The notes beneath the pieces are model-generated. The model was not told the DNA's origin. It made no database searches and saw only the letters and a program-made list of their open reading frames with translations. From assembly GCF_036077095.1 (NCBI RefSeq), contig NZ_CP107960.1, positions 1,736,001 to 1,800,000 of the forward strand: a stretch of 64,000 nucleotides of DNA. Direction: 5' to 3'. The position numbers were made by a program, and so were the translations under genes. Numbering within the stretch: the first letter of the stretch is position 1; each line of letters opens with the position of its first letter. Of this stretch, positions 16,498 to 23,835 are shown one piece after another. This DNA is from Streptomyces sp. NBC_00376. Its GTDB lineage: Bacteria > Actinomycetota > Actinomycetes > Streptomycetales > Streptomycetaceae.

Positions 16498-18036
16498 TCA
16501 GTCGGCCAGGATCGCGCTCTCGCTCTCCCGTGCGGGCGGGACGTCGGGCGCACCACCGGCGGAGGCCTCGGCGGCCGGCCGTCGTCCCGGAAGGAAGAAG
16601 GCCGGGAGCAGGGCGAGAGCAGTGAAGAGCATCGCCCACCAGAACGGCGCGCCGAAGGATTCAGCCAGACCTCGGGCAACCGTCCCGCCGGGCTCCACCT
16701 GGCCGAGGGAGTGCACGTTCACGGGCAGTTCGTCCTTCAGCTGCTGCTGGAGCACGACGGCGAGGATCGTGGTGCCCAGGGAGGCGCCGACCCGCTGGAA
16801 GACGTTGAACGCGCTGGTCGCGCTCGGCGCGGTCTCCTTCGGCACGCTCGCGAAGGCGATCGTCATGGTCGGCATCATCGACGCACCCAGGCCGAACCCG
16901 CGGACCACCAGGGTGGCACCGAGGAGCAGTTGATCCGGGTGGGCGTCGATGAGCGCGTACGGAACGGTGCCGACCAGGGCCAGCACGATGCCGATGACCG
17001 TGAGGTTGCGGACGCCCAGTCGGGCGGTGAGCGCGTTCATCAGGACGATCGCCAGCAGGTAGCCCAGGCTCTGCGGAAGGAGGAGCAGCGCGGAGTTCAG
17101 CACGCTGGTGCCCCGCACGACCTGGTAGTACATCGGCAACGGGATCAGCACGCCGTACATCGCCATGCTCATCAGGAAACCGGCCAGCGTGCCGGACCTG
17201 AAGTTGGGCACCTTGAACAGCCGCAGGTCCAGCAGACCCTCCGTCCGGATGCGCAGCGCCCGCACGCCGAAGGCGAGCAGCAGCACCGCTCCGGCCACCA
17301 GGCCGCCGATCACCTTGCCGGACCCGAAGCCACCCGCCGAGCCGGCCTCGGAGAGTCCGTAGACGAGCAGTGCCAGGCCGGGCAGCAGCAGCACCAGGCC
17401 GGTCAGGTCGAGCCGGGCTCCGGCCGAGGGGGCGACGACGTTCTTCACCTTGGCCAGCACGAGCGCGATGGTCACGACGCAGAACGGGACGTTGATGAAG
17501 AAGATCCAGCGCCAGCTGAGGTGGTCGATGAGGACGCCGCCGAGCGAGGGGCCGATGAGCGGGGCGAACAGGGCGGGGATGGTGACGATGGACATCAGCT
17601 TGCCGAGCCGTTTGGGCCCCGCCGCCTGGGCCAGCAGCGCCTGGCCCACCGGGACCGCCAGGCCTCCGCCGATGCCCTGGATCACCCGGAAGATGATCAG
17701 GCTGGACGCGGACCAGGCCAGTCCGGAGAGCAACGAGCCGACCAGGAAGACGACCTGCGAGAAGATGACCGTCTGCTTCGCGCCGAACCGGGCCGTGGCC
17801 CAGCCACTCATCGGGATCGCCGCGGTGATGGCGAGCAGGTAACCGGTCACCACCCATTGAACGGTGGCGAGGTCGGAGTCGAACACTTTGGCCAGCGGCC
17901 CGATGGCGACGTTGATGATGGTCGCGTCCAGCAGGCTGGCGAAGCCGCCTAAGGCCATGATGCCGCTCAGCCACCAGAGTTCTGGAGTCACACGGTCGGA
18001 CCCACCGGCCTCGACCGGAGCCTTTTTCGCTTTCAC
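16498..18036 (-). CDS. MFS exporter, EmrB/QacA (DHA2, 14-TM) type, with a TTA codon
   Basis: A 512-residue drug:H+ antiporter. The start is placed at GTG 18034-18036 because AGGGAAGG lies just upstream; an ATG 39 bases earlier lacks a site. DHA2 signatures are the TM1 segment LDATIINVAIGPL, motif A-like GWATARFGAKQ and motif C-like ALFAPLIGPSLGGVL. About 14 hydrophobic segments follow, ending in a Gly/Ala/Glu-rich cytoplasmic tail. It is likely to export the cluster product and give self-resistance. Leu29 is encoded by TTA (minus strand, bases 17950-17952), the only in-frame TTA I found in the window, so its translation should depend on the bldA tRNA. Confidence 0.88.
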   Translation of the reverse strand: MKAKKAPVEAGGSDRVTPELWWLSGIMALGGFASLLDATIINVAIGPLAKVFDSDLATVQWVVTGYLLAITAAIPMSGWATARFGAKQTVIFSQVVFLVGSLLSGLAWSASSLIIFRVIQGIGGGLAVPVGQALLAQAAGPKRLGKLMSIVTIPALFAPLIGPSLGGVLIDHLSWRWIFFINVPFCVVTIALVLAKVKNVVAPSAGARLDLTGLVLLLPGLALLVYGLSEAGSAGGFGSGKVIGGLVAGAVLLLAFGVRALRIRTEGLLDLRLFKVPNFRSGTLAGFLMSMAMYGVLIPLPMYYQVVRGTSVLNSALLLLPQSLGYLLAIVLMNALTARLGVRNLTVIGIVLALVGTVPYALIDAHPDQLLLGATLVVRGFGLGASMMPTMTIAFASVPKETAPSATSAFNVFQRVGASLGTTILAVVLQQQLKDELPVNVHSLGQVEPGGTVARGLAESFGAPFWWAMLFTALALLPAFFLPGRRPAAEASAGGAPDVPPARESESAILAD

Positions 18037-18082
18037 AACTGGCCTTCCCTCGTGGACCTTGCCCTGGAGCGCCATGCTTCCA

Positions 18083-18112
18083 CAACATCTGTCATCTGTG
18101 CAACAGGTGTTG
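18083..18112 (-). promoter_or_regulatory. Repeat-rich candidate operator upstream of the exporter
   Basis: Reading the minus strand, CAACACCTGTTG is followed by two adjacent ACAGATG heptamers and then TGTTG, so the outer ends form a CAACA/TGTTG pair. The segment is A/T-richer than its surroundings and lies 47 bases upstream of the exporter start, with TTGCAC as a possible -35. A repressor site is plausible, but no dedicated regulator is adjacent. Confidence 0.35.
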
Positions 18113-18146
18113 GATAGAGCGCTCCGGGTGTGTCCGACGGGCCCCG

Positions 18147-18929
18147 TCAGGCCGCGGCGTGCAGCTGCTCCGCGATCCGGGCGAGCACGTGCCGGCCCGA
18201 TTCCGCCAGGAAGAAGTGGCCGCCGGGCACCTGTGAGAGCTGGAACCGGGCCGTGGTCTCGGCGCCCCAGCCGGCCATCGCCGCCGCGGTGGCCATCGGG
18301 TCGTCGGCTCCCGCGAAACCCCGGATCGGCACGGTCAGCCGCTCACCCGGCCGCTTGCGGTATCCGGCCGCCATGGCCAGGTCGGCCCGCAGCGCCGGGA
18401 ACACCCGCGCCACCAGCCCCGGCCGGGCGAGCACACTCCCGGGCGTCCCGCCGGTGCGCCGCAGCCACTCGGTCAGTTCGGCGTCCGAACCGCTCCACTC
18501 CGGCTGCGGACGCAGCACGTCCGGTGCGACGCCGGCCCCGACGAACAGCCCGAGCGGCTGCCGCGACCGGGGCGAGCGTTCCAGTTCGTGCGCCAGGGCG
18601 AGGCCGACGACGCTGCCCACGCTGTGGCCGTAGAGGGCGTACGGGCCGTCCAGATACGGCTCCAGTACGACGGCGAGGCGTGCGGCCAGGGACCGGGCAT
18701 CGTCGAACGCGGGCTCCCCCAACCGCTGTTCACGTCCGGGCGGCCGCACGGCGAGGACCTCCACCCCCATGTCCGGCCCGGCGTTCAGCCAGTCGCGGTA
18801 GACCCCGGCGCCGCCGCCCGCGTACGGCAGGCAGATCAACCGGACCCGCCCCGCCGCACCCTGGCCGGGCAGCTGCCGGATCCAGGGATTCCGTGTTCCG
18901 TCCGTCTCCGCCCGCGTCCCCGCCGCCAT
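18147..18929 (-). CDS. Type II thioesterase
   Basis: A 260-residue alpha/beta hydrolase of the editing thioesterase family associated with polyketide and peptide synthases. ATG 18927-18929 has a GGGAGGGG site. The N-terminal LICLPYAGGGAGVYRDW, the nucleophile motif YGHSVGS with Ser103, and the C-terminal VPGGHFFL with the catalytic His are all present. It would remove aberrant acyl groups from the ACPs. It is head-to-head with griI, with 258 bp between them that must hold promoters for both, and directly upstream of the exporter on the same strand. Confidence 0.87.
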   Translation of the reverse strand: MAAGTRAETDGTRNPWIRQLPGQGAAGRVRLICLPYAGGGAGVYRDWLNAGPDMGVEVLAVRPPGREQRLGEPAFDDARSLAARLAVVLEPYLDGPYALYGHSVGSVVGLALAHELERSPRSRQPLGLFVGAGVAPDVLRPQPEWSGSDAELTEWLRRTGGTPGSVLARPGLVARVFPALRADLAMAAGYRKRPGERLTVPIRGFAGADDPMATAAAMAGWGAETTARFQLSQVPGGHFFLAESGRHVLARIAEQLHAAA

Positions 18930-19187
18930 CCGGCCGCCCCTCCCTGTCCGGGTACCGACACCGTCACCGACGAGACGGTCTCCCCCGAGCGTTCCAGCGG
19001 CCGCACCGCCGGAACAGCAGCGGACGAGCAGGCCGAGCGGCGGGCCGGTACGACCTGACCGGTCGGGTACCTCGATGAGAGCCGCCGCAGCCAATCACAG
19101 GAGCAGTCCGTTCGAGGGGTAACAGCACCGGCGCACCGAGTGAGACTCGACCCGCCAACGTCAACTTCCTGTGCTGAAGGGTGGATC

Positions 19188-20024
19188 ATGAGACCAAGTT
19201 CCGGAGGGACGGCGGTCCGCCTGGCGCGGCTGTCCCGGCACTGCGACGAACGATTCCTCTTCGTCCCCATGGATCACTCGGTGGCAGACGGTCCCATCGT
19301 CCCCGCCGCGCGGTTCAACGGACTCGTCCGCACGGCCGTGGAGGGCGGCGCCGACGCCGTCGTGGTGCACAAGGGGCGAGCGGCGAGCATCGAGGCGGGC
19401 CTGCTGCGGAACTGCTCCCTGGTCGTGCACCTGAGCGCCAGCACGGCGCACGCCCGCGACGCGGACGCCAAGGTACTGGTCGGCGACGTCGAGGAGGCCG
19501 TCCGGCTGGGCGCCGACGCGGTGAGCGTGCAGGTGAACATCGGCTCCGAGACCGAGAGCCGCCAGCTGGCCGACCTCGGTTCGGTGGCCGACGCCTGCCG
19601 GCGCTGGAACGTACCGCTGCTGGCCATGGTGTACCCCCGCGGGCCGCGGATCGCCGATCCGCACGATCCGGCGCTGCTCTCCCACGTCGTCAACGTGGCC
19701 GCCGACCTCGGCGCAGACCTGGTGAAGACGACCTGGGCGACGCCGCTGGAGCGGCTGGCGGACGTCGTGGAGAGCTGCCCGATACCGGTACTGGCGGCAG
19801 GCGGTCCGAGCAGTCCCGGTGTCGATCCGGTCGCGTACGCCGCCGAGGTGATGGCGGCCGGCTGCGCCGGACTGGCCATCGGCCGCACCTTCTTCGAGAG
19901 CAGCTCGCCCGCCCGCGTGATCCGCGCGCTCTCGGCCGTGGTCCACCGGGCCCCGGCCGGCGCCGGGCACGACTCCCTGCCCGCGGACCCGCTCGACCCG
20001 GCCCGGCCCGTACCGGTCCGTTGA
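19188..20024 (+). CDS. griI: GriI-type aldolase for 3-amino-4-hydroxybenzoate
   Basis: A 278-residue class I (Schiff-base) aldolase of the DhnA/ADH-synthase family. GriI joins aspartate semialdehyde and dihydroxyacetone phosphate to a C7 amino-ketose phosphate, the first step to 3,4-AHBA. Visible landmarks are VPMDHSVADGP near residue 30, AMVYPRGPR with Tyr149, the Schiff-base Lys180 in GADLVKTTW, and the phosphate-binding LAAGGPSS and GLAIGRTFF. ATG 19188 has an AAGGGTGG site. The presence of a griH homologue at 28803 in the same cluster makes this assignment firm over general fructose-bisphosphate aldolase. It leads the operon of ACPs, KS, CLF and luciferase-like oxygenase. Confidence 0.9.
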   Translation: MRPSSGGTAVRLARLSRHCDERFLFVPMDHSVADGPIVPAARFNGLVRTAVEGGADAVVVHKGRAASIEAGLLRNCSLVVHLSASTAHARDADAKVLVGDVEEAVRLGADAVSVQVNIGSETESRQLADLGSVADACRRWNVPLLAMVYPRGPRIADPHDPALLSHVVNVAADLGADLVKTTWATPLERLADVVESCPIPVLAAGGPSSPGVDPVAYAAEVMAAGCAGLAIGRTFFESSSPARVIRALSAVVHRAPAGAGHDSLPADPLDPARPVPVR

Positions 20025-20105
20025 GCAGGACAGGCCGCGGGCATCGCGCAGAATCCGGCCCCCGGCCGGCCCACCGCCTCGGACAACCACCGACGGAGAC
20101 ACCCC

Positions 20106-20381
20106 ATGTATGAAGAGACCCGCGAGTTCATCCTGACCGTGATCAGGGACGTGATCAACCTCCCGCTGCCCGCCGAGGTCGAGGACGACCTGCCGCTCGG
20201 CGAAGAGGGCCTGGGCCTGGAATCGCTCGCCACGATCGAGCTGGTGCTCCAGCTGGAGGGCCGGTACGGCATCGAGCTGCCCGAGGAAGAGCTCGACCCA
20301 GCCCTCGTCCCGGACCTCCGCGCCTTCGTGCGGACCGTGGTCGAGCGGCGCGCGGCGACGGCGGAGAGCGTGGCCCGGTGA
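20106..20381 (+). CDS. Acyl carrier protein 1
   Basis: A 91-residue ACP. The phosphopantetheine Ser lies in GLGLESLATIEL (Ser41; the usual DSL is ESL here). The protein is acidic and four-helical in pattern, with IELPEEELDPALVPDLRAFV as the recognition helix area. ATG 20106 follows GACGGAGAC. It overlaps the next ACP by GTGA. It would carry the growing polyene chain; which chain is unknown. Confidence 0.87.
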   Translation: MYEETREFILTVIRDVINLPLPAEVEDDLPLGEEGLGLESLATIELVLQLEGRYGIELPEEELDPALVPDLRAFVRTVVERRAATAESVAR

Positions 20382-20641
20382 TCACGGAGACGGAGCTCGT
20401 CCGACTCCTGGAGGACAGCGGCCTGCCCCTCGGCGAGTGGGACAGCGGCACCGAACTGGTCCTCGACTCACTGGCGTTCACCTGGCTGATCCATCTGCTG
20501 GAGGAACGCCACGGAGTCGTTGTCGCGGAGGAGGACGAGGAAGCGCTGGGAGCGAGCGACTCCGTCGGCGCGCTGCACCGCAACGTGCTCCGGCTGCAGT
20601 CCGCCGGAACCGGCCGGGAGGAGGCCGGCCATGCCTCGTGA
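20378..20641 (+). CDS. Acyl carrier protein 2
   Basis: An 87-residue small ACP with the attachment Ser in LVLDSLAFTWL (Ser31). It starts with GTG inside the previous gene's stop (GTGA) and ends 11 bases inside the KS gene, so three genes are tightly coupled. It is shorter and more diverged after the Ser than ACP1 (HGVVVAEEDEEALG), which suggests a distinct partner, for example starter or AHBA loading rather than elongation. That division of labour is inference. Confidence 0.82.
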   Translation: MITETELVRLLEDSGLPLGEWDSGTELVLDSLAFTWLIHLLEERHGVVVAEEDEEALGASDSVGALHRNVLRLQSAGTGREEAGHAS

Positions 20642-21824
20642 GGTGGCGATCACCGGCTACGGAGTCCTGACAGCCTTCGGATTCGGCGCCGACGCCCTGC
20701 GCCGCGGCGTCTTCGGGGGCAGGCCCGGCTTCGTCCCCGTCAGCCGCTTCGACCCGACCCCCTTCCACGCCGGCCGGGCCGCCACCTTCGAGGGCGCCGG
20801 ACCGGAGATTCCGGGGGTCGTGGTCAAGCCCGGCCACACACCGACCCAGGCCGAGGTGCTGCACGCCTGCACCGCGGAAGCGCTCCGGGTCGCGGGCACC
20901 GACGCCCGCGGCGCCCCCGTCCTGCTGGGCACCAACGGCGACCACTCGGCGGCCCGGACGTTCTGGACGGACCAGGCCGAGGGCCGCGACAGCACCGACC
21001 CGCGCATCCTGGACAGCCTGCCGGCGGCACTGCCCCGCCGGATCGGCGAGGCATTCGGCCTGGGCGCTCCGTGCCTGGCCTTCGTCAACGCCTGCGTCGC
21101 CTCGACCAACAGCATCGCGTACGGCGCCGAGCTGATCCGGCGGGGCTCGGCCGACACCGTGGTCTGCGGCGGCGCGTATCTGGTCACCGAGGACGTCTTC
21201 GCCAAGTTCGACTCCGGCAGGGCGCTCAGCAAGGAGGGCGTGGTACGCCCGTTCGCCGCGGGCCGGGCCGGGCTGCTCCAGGGCGACGGCGCCGCGGTGC
21301 TGGTGCTGGAGTCCGCCGAACGCGCACGGGCCCGCGGCGCCGAGGTGCTGGCCGAGCTGGCCGGCTGGGGCATGGCGGCCGACGCGTACCACGTGGTCAA
21401 ACCGCACCCGCGGGGCGAGGGCCTGGCACGGGCCGCGAACGCCGCGCTCCGCCGGGCGGGGCTGGCGCCGAAGGACATCGGCTACGTCAACGCGCACGGG
21501 ACGGGCACCCCGCTGAACGACGTGGCGGAGACGGCCGCGCTGCACGGCGTCTTCGGCGAACACGCGCCCCACGTGCCGGTCAGCTCGACCAAGAGCAGCA
21601 CCGGCCACATGCTGGAGGCCACCGGCGCCGTGGAGGCGGTGATCACTCTCCTCGCGCTGCGCGACGGCCTGCTGCCGCCCACGATCGGCTACCAGGAGCC
21701 GGACCCCGCCTGCGACCTGGACTACGTCCCGAACCGGGCCCGGCCCGCCGAGATCACCCACGCGCTCTCGCTCAACGCCGCCTTCGGCGGGGTCAACGCC
21801 GCACTCGTGCTGAAGCGGGTGTGA
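20631..21824 (+). CDS. Type II PKS ketosynthase (KS-alpha)
   Basis: A 397-residue ketosynthase of the FabF/KAS II fold. All catalytic residues are present: Cys155 in VNACVAST, His289 in VNAHGTGTP, Lys321 and His326 in SSTKSSTGHML. ATG 20631 has a GGGAGGAGG site and lies inside the end of the ACP2 gene. It condenses malonyl-ACP with the growing chain. Coupled with the dehydratases and ketoreductase of the cluster, this KS fits the highly reducing type II class that makes conjugated polyenes (asukamycin, ishigamide, aryl polyenes). No acyltransferase is encoded, so malonyl loading probably uses the fatty-acid FabD. Confidence 0.9.
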   Translation: MPREVAITGYGVLTAFGFGADALRRGVFGGRPGFVPVSRFDPTPFHAGRAATFEGAGPEIPGVVVKPGHTPTQAEVLHACTAEALRVAGTDARGAPVLLGTNGDHSAARTFWTDQAEGRDSTDPRILDSLPAALPRRIGEAFGLGAPCLAFVNACVASTNSIAYGAELIRRGSADTVVCGGAYLVTEDVFAKFDSGRALSKEGVVRPFAAGRAGLLQGDGAAVLVLESAERARARGAEVLAELAGWGMAADAYHVVKPHPRGEGLARAANAALRRAGLAPKDIGYVNAHGTGTPLNDVAETAALHGVFGEHAPHVPVSSTKSSTGHMLEATGAVEAVITLLALRDGLLPPTIGYQEPDPACDLDYVPNRARPAEITHALSLNAAFGGVNAALVLKRV

Positions 21825-21879
21825 GCGCGGTGACCGGCCGCCGACGCCCGTTCCGTCACAGCTCCACGGGAGGAACCAG

Positions 21880-22602
21880 ATGACGATGCCGCTCGTACAG
21901 CCGATGGCCGTCGTGGCCGGGGCCTGCCGGGCACCCTGGGGAGCGGCCGCCGACGGCCTGCCCGGTGCGGCACCGGTCCCGCTGCCCAACGTCCCCGGCT
22001 TCGTGACCTCGCGGTTCAGTCCGCTGGTCGCCGCGGCCGTGGACGCCTGCCTGGGCGGACCGCAGGACGACTCCGGCCCGGTGGCCGGCCGCGGCGAGCG
22101 GACCGCGATCGTGCTCGCCACCGCCTGCGGGGACATCACCACGACGGACACCGCCACCCGGCGCATGGTCGCCGGGCAGGTGCACAGCCCGCTGCTGTTC
22201 TTCCAGTCGGTGACGACCTCGGTGCTCGGTCACGTCAGCAGGTGCTACGGCATCACCGGCCCGGTCAGCTGCGTCTCGGACGGCGGCGAACTCGCCCCGC
22301 GGGCACTGGAGCTGGCCGGGGTCATGCTGGAGGACGACTGGCTCGACCAGGTGCTGCTGATCGGCGTCGACATCGCGGCCGCCGAGCGCGTCGGCTGGGT
22401 GCGCGACCACCTGGACGGGGCGTACCCCCTGGGCCCGCTGCCGCGCGGGGACGCCGTCGTCACACTGCTGCTCCGCCGCGGCCCGGACGCCGACGGGCCC
22501 TCGCCGGCCCCGCCCCCCGCCGCACCGCCGCCGGCCGAGTACGGCTGGCTGGCCCCGCTGGTCGCGCTCTGCCCGGCGACCGGGCCGCGGCCCACCGCCT
22601 GA
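21880..22602 (+). CDS. Half-length chain-length factor (KS-beta, KAS N-terminal-like)
   Basis: A 240-residue protein matching only the N-terminal half of a ketosynthase. The position of the active-site Cys is occupied by a VSDGGE segment (Gly135), and the region that carries the two catalytic His residues is absent. Only 34 bp separate it from the next gene, so there is no lost C-terminal half and no frameshift. Aryl polyene clusters carry a similarly short chain-length factor beside the KS, so this is a known architecture rather than a pseudogene. It would pair with the KS at 20631 and set polyene length. GGGAGGA precedes the ATG; it ends in a Pro/Ala-rich tail. Confidence 0.8.
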   Translation: MTMPLVQPMAVVAGACRAPWGAAADGLPGAAPVPLPNVPGFVTSRFSPLVAAAVDACLGGPQDDSGPVAGRGERTAIVLATACGDITTTDTATRRMVAGQVHSPLLFFQSVTTSVLGHVSRCYGITGPVSCVSDGGELAPRALELAGVMLEDDWLDQVLLIGVDIAAAERVGWVRDHLDGAYPLGPLPRGDAVVTLLLRRGPDADGPSPAPPPAAPPPAEYGWLAPLVALCPATGPRPTA

Positions 22603-22636
22603 TCCCCCGACCACTCAACCGCACAAGGAGTGTCCC

Positions 22637-23752
22637 GTGGAAAGAATCAGCTTCGGCGCCTTCCTGTCGCCACTGCACCCGCTGGGCGAGGACCCGGCGC
22701 TGAGCCTCTGGCGCGATCTCGAACTCGCCGAGTGGCTGGACCAGTTGGGTTACGAGGAGCTCTGGGTCGGCGAACACCACTCGGCCGGCTGGGGGACGGT
22801 CTCCTCGCCCGAGCTGTTCATCGCCACCGCGGCCGAGCGGACCCGGCGCATCCGGCTCGGCACCGGGGTCGTCAGCCTCCCGTACCACCACCCGTTCATG
22901 GTGGCCTCGCGGGCCGTGCAGCTCGACCATCTGACCGGCGGGCGCTTCACCCTCGGTGTCGGCGCTGGCTCGATCCCGTCCGACATGCACTTCCTGGGCA
23001 TCGACCCGGCGGACACCCGCCGTCGCACCGCCGAGTCGCTGGACGTGATCCACCGGCTGCTCACCGGTGACGAACCGGTCACCCAGGTCACCGACTGGTT
23101 CGAACTGCACGATGCCCGGCTGCAGTTGCGTCCGCGTCGGGCCTCCGGCCTGCCGCTGGCGGTCTCCAGCGCCGTCTCCCCGTTCGGCATGCGGCTGGCC
23201 GGACAGTACGGTGCCGCCCCGCTCTCCTTCGGCGTCCCGCCCCGGCCGGGCTCCTCCGTCGACGACCTGGCCGCCCAGTGGCAGCACGCCGTGGATTCGG
23301 CGGCCGAGCACGGACGCACGATCGACCGGGCCGACTGGCGGGTCACCCTGTCGGTGCATGTCGCGGACAGCCGCGAGCAGGCGCTCGACGACCTCGTCGA
23401 CGGCTGGATGCGCTATCGCAACGAGTACTGGGGGCTGCTCGGCACCCCGCCGGTGCACTCGCGGACGGAGGCCCGCAAGGCCCTGGCCGAGCTGATCGAC
23501 CGGCGCAGCACGATCGTCGGCTCGGTCGACGAGTGCATCGACGCGGTACGCGACGTACAGGAGGCGACCGGCGGATTCGGCCGGCTGCTGGTGAACGTCC
23601 TGGACTGGGCGGACCGGGAGGCGATGAAGCGCAGCTTCGAGCTGTTCGCCCGCTTCGTGGCGCCCCGGTTCAACGGCTCGCTGGACGGCGTCGCGGCGTC
23701 GTACGGGTGGGTCGCCGAGCAGGCCCGGGCCCAGCGGGCCGCCGCCCGGTAG
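22637..23752 (+). CDS. Luciferase-like FMNH2-dependent monooxygenase
   Basis: A 371-residue bacterial-luciferase-fold monooxygenase. GTG 22637 follows AAGGAG. Landmarks are ELWVGEHHSAGWGTVSSPELF near residue 40, RLGTGVVSLPYHHPF near 75, and LTGGRFTLGVGAGSIPSDM near 105. It needs FMNH2 from a partner; the flavin reductase at 33477 is the obvious one. In asukamycin biosynthesis a two-component oxygenase hydroxylates C4 of the aminobenzoate core, and this gene is my candidate for that step. It is the last gene of the griI operon and ends just before a 60-bp palindrome. Confidence 0.85.
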   Translation: MERISFGAFLSPLHPLGEDPALSLWRDLELAEWLDQLGYEELWVGEHHSAGWGTVSSPELFIATAAERTRRIRLGTGVVSLPYHHPFMVASRAVQLDHLTGGRFTLGVGAGSIPSDMHFLGIDPADTRRRTAESLDVIHRLLTGDEPVTQVTDWFELHDARLQLRPRRASGLPLAVSSAVSPFGMRLAGQYGAAPLSFGVPPRPGSSVDDLAAQWQHAVDSAAEHGRTIDRADWRVTLSVHVADSREQALDDLVDGWMRYRNEYWGLLGTPPVHSRTEARKALAELIDRRSTIVGSVDECIDAVRDVQEATGGFGRLLVNVLDWADREAMKRSFELFARFVAPRFNGSLDGVAASYGWVAEQARAQRAAAR

Positions 23753-23774
23753 GCGGCGGCCGGTGAACGCCGGT

Positions 23775-23834
23775 CCCGTGAACGCGCTGTCCCGCCCGTG
23801 CTCCGGAGCACGGGCGGGACAGCGCGTTCACGGG
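23775..23834. terminator. 60-bp perfect palindrome between convergent operons
   Basis: A 30-base left arm (23775-23804) is followed at once by its exact complement (23805-23834), with no spacer. It sits in the 83-bp gap between the luciferase-like gene and the convergent ligase gene and reaches to within one base of the ligase stop codon. It must act as a bidirectional terminator; its length is far beyond a minimal hairpin. Confidence 0.85.
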
Positions 23835-23835
23835 T

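Noticed and set aside
21880..22637. Chain-length factor as a frameshifted pseudogene
   Set aside because: Only 34 bp separate its stop from the next start, too little for the missing half, and short CLFs are known next to KSs in polyene clusters.
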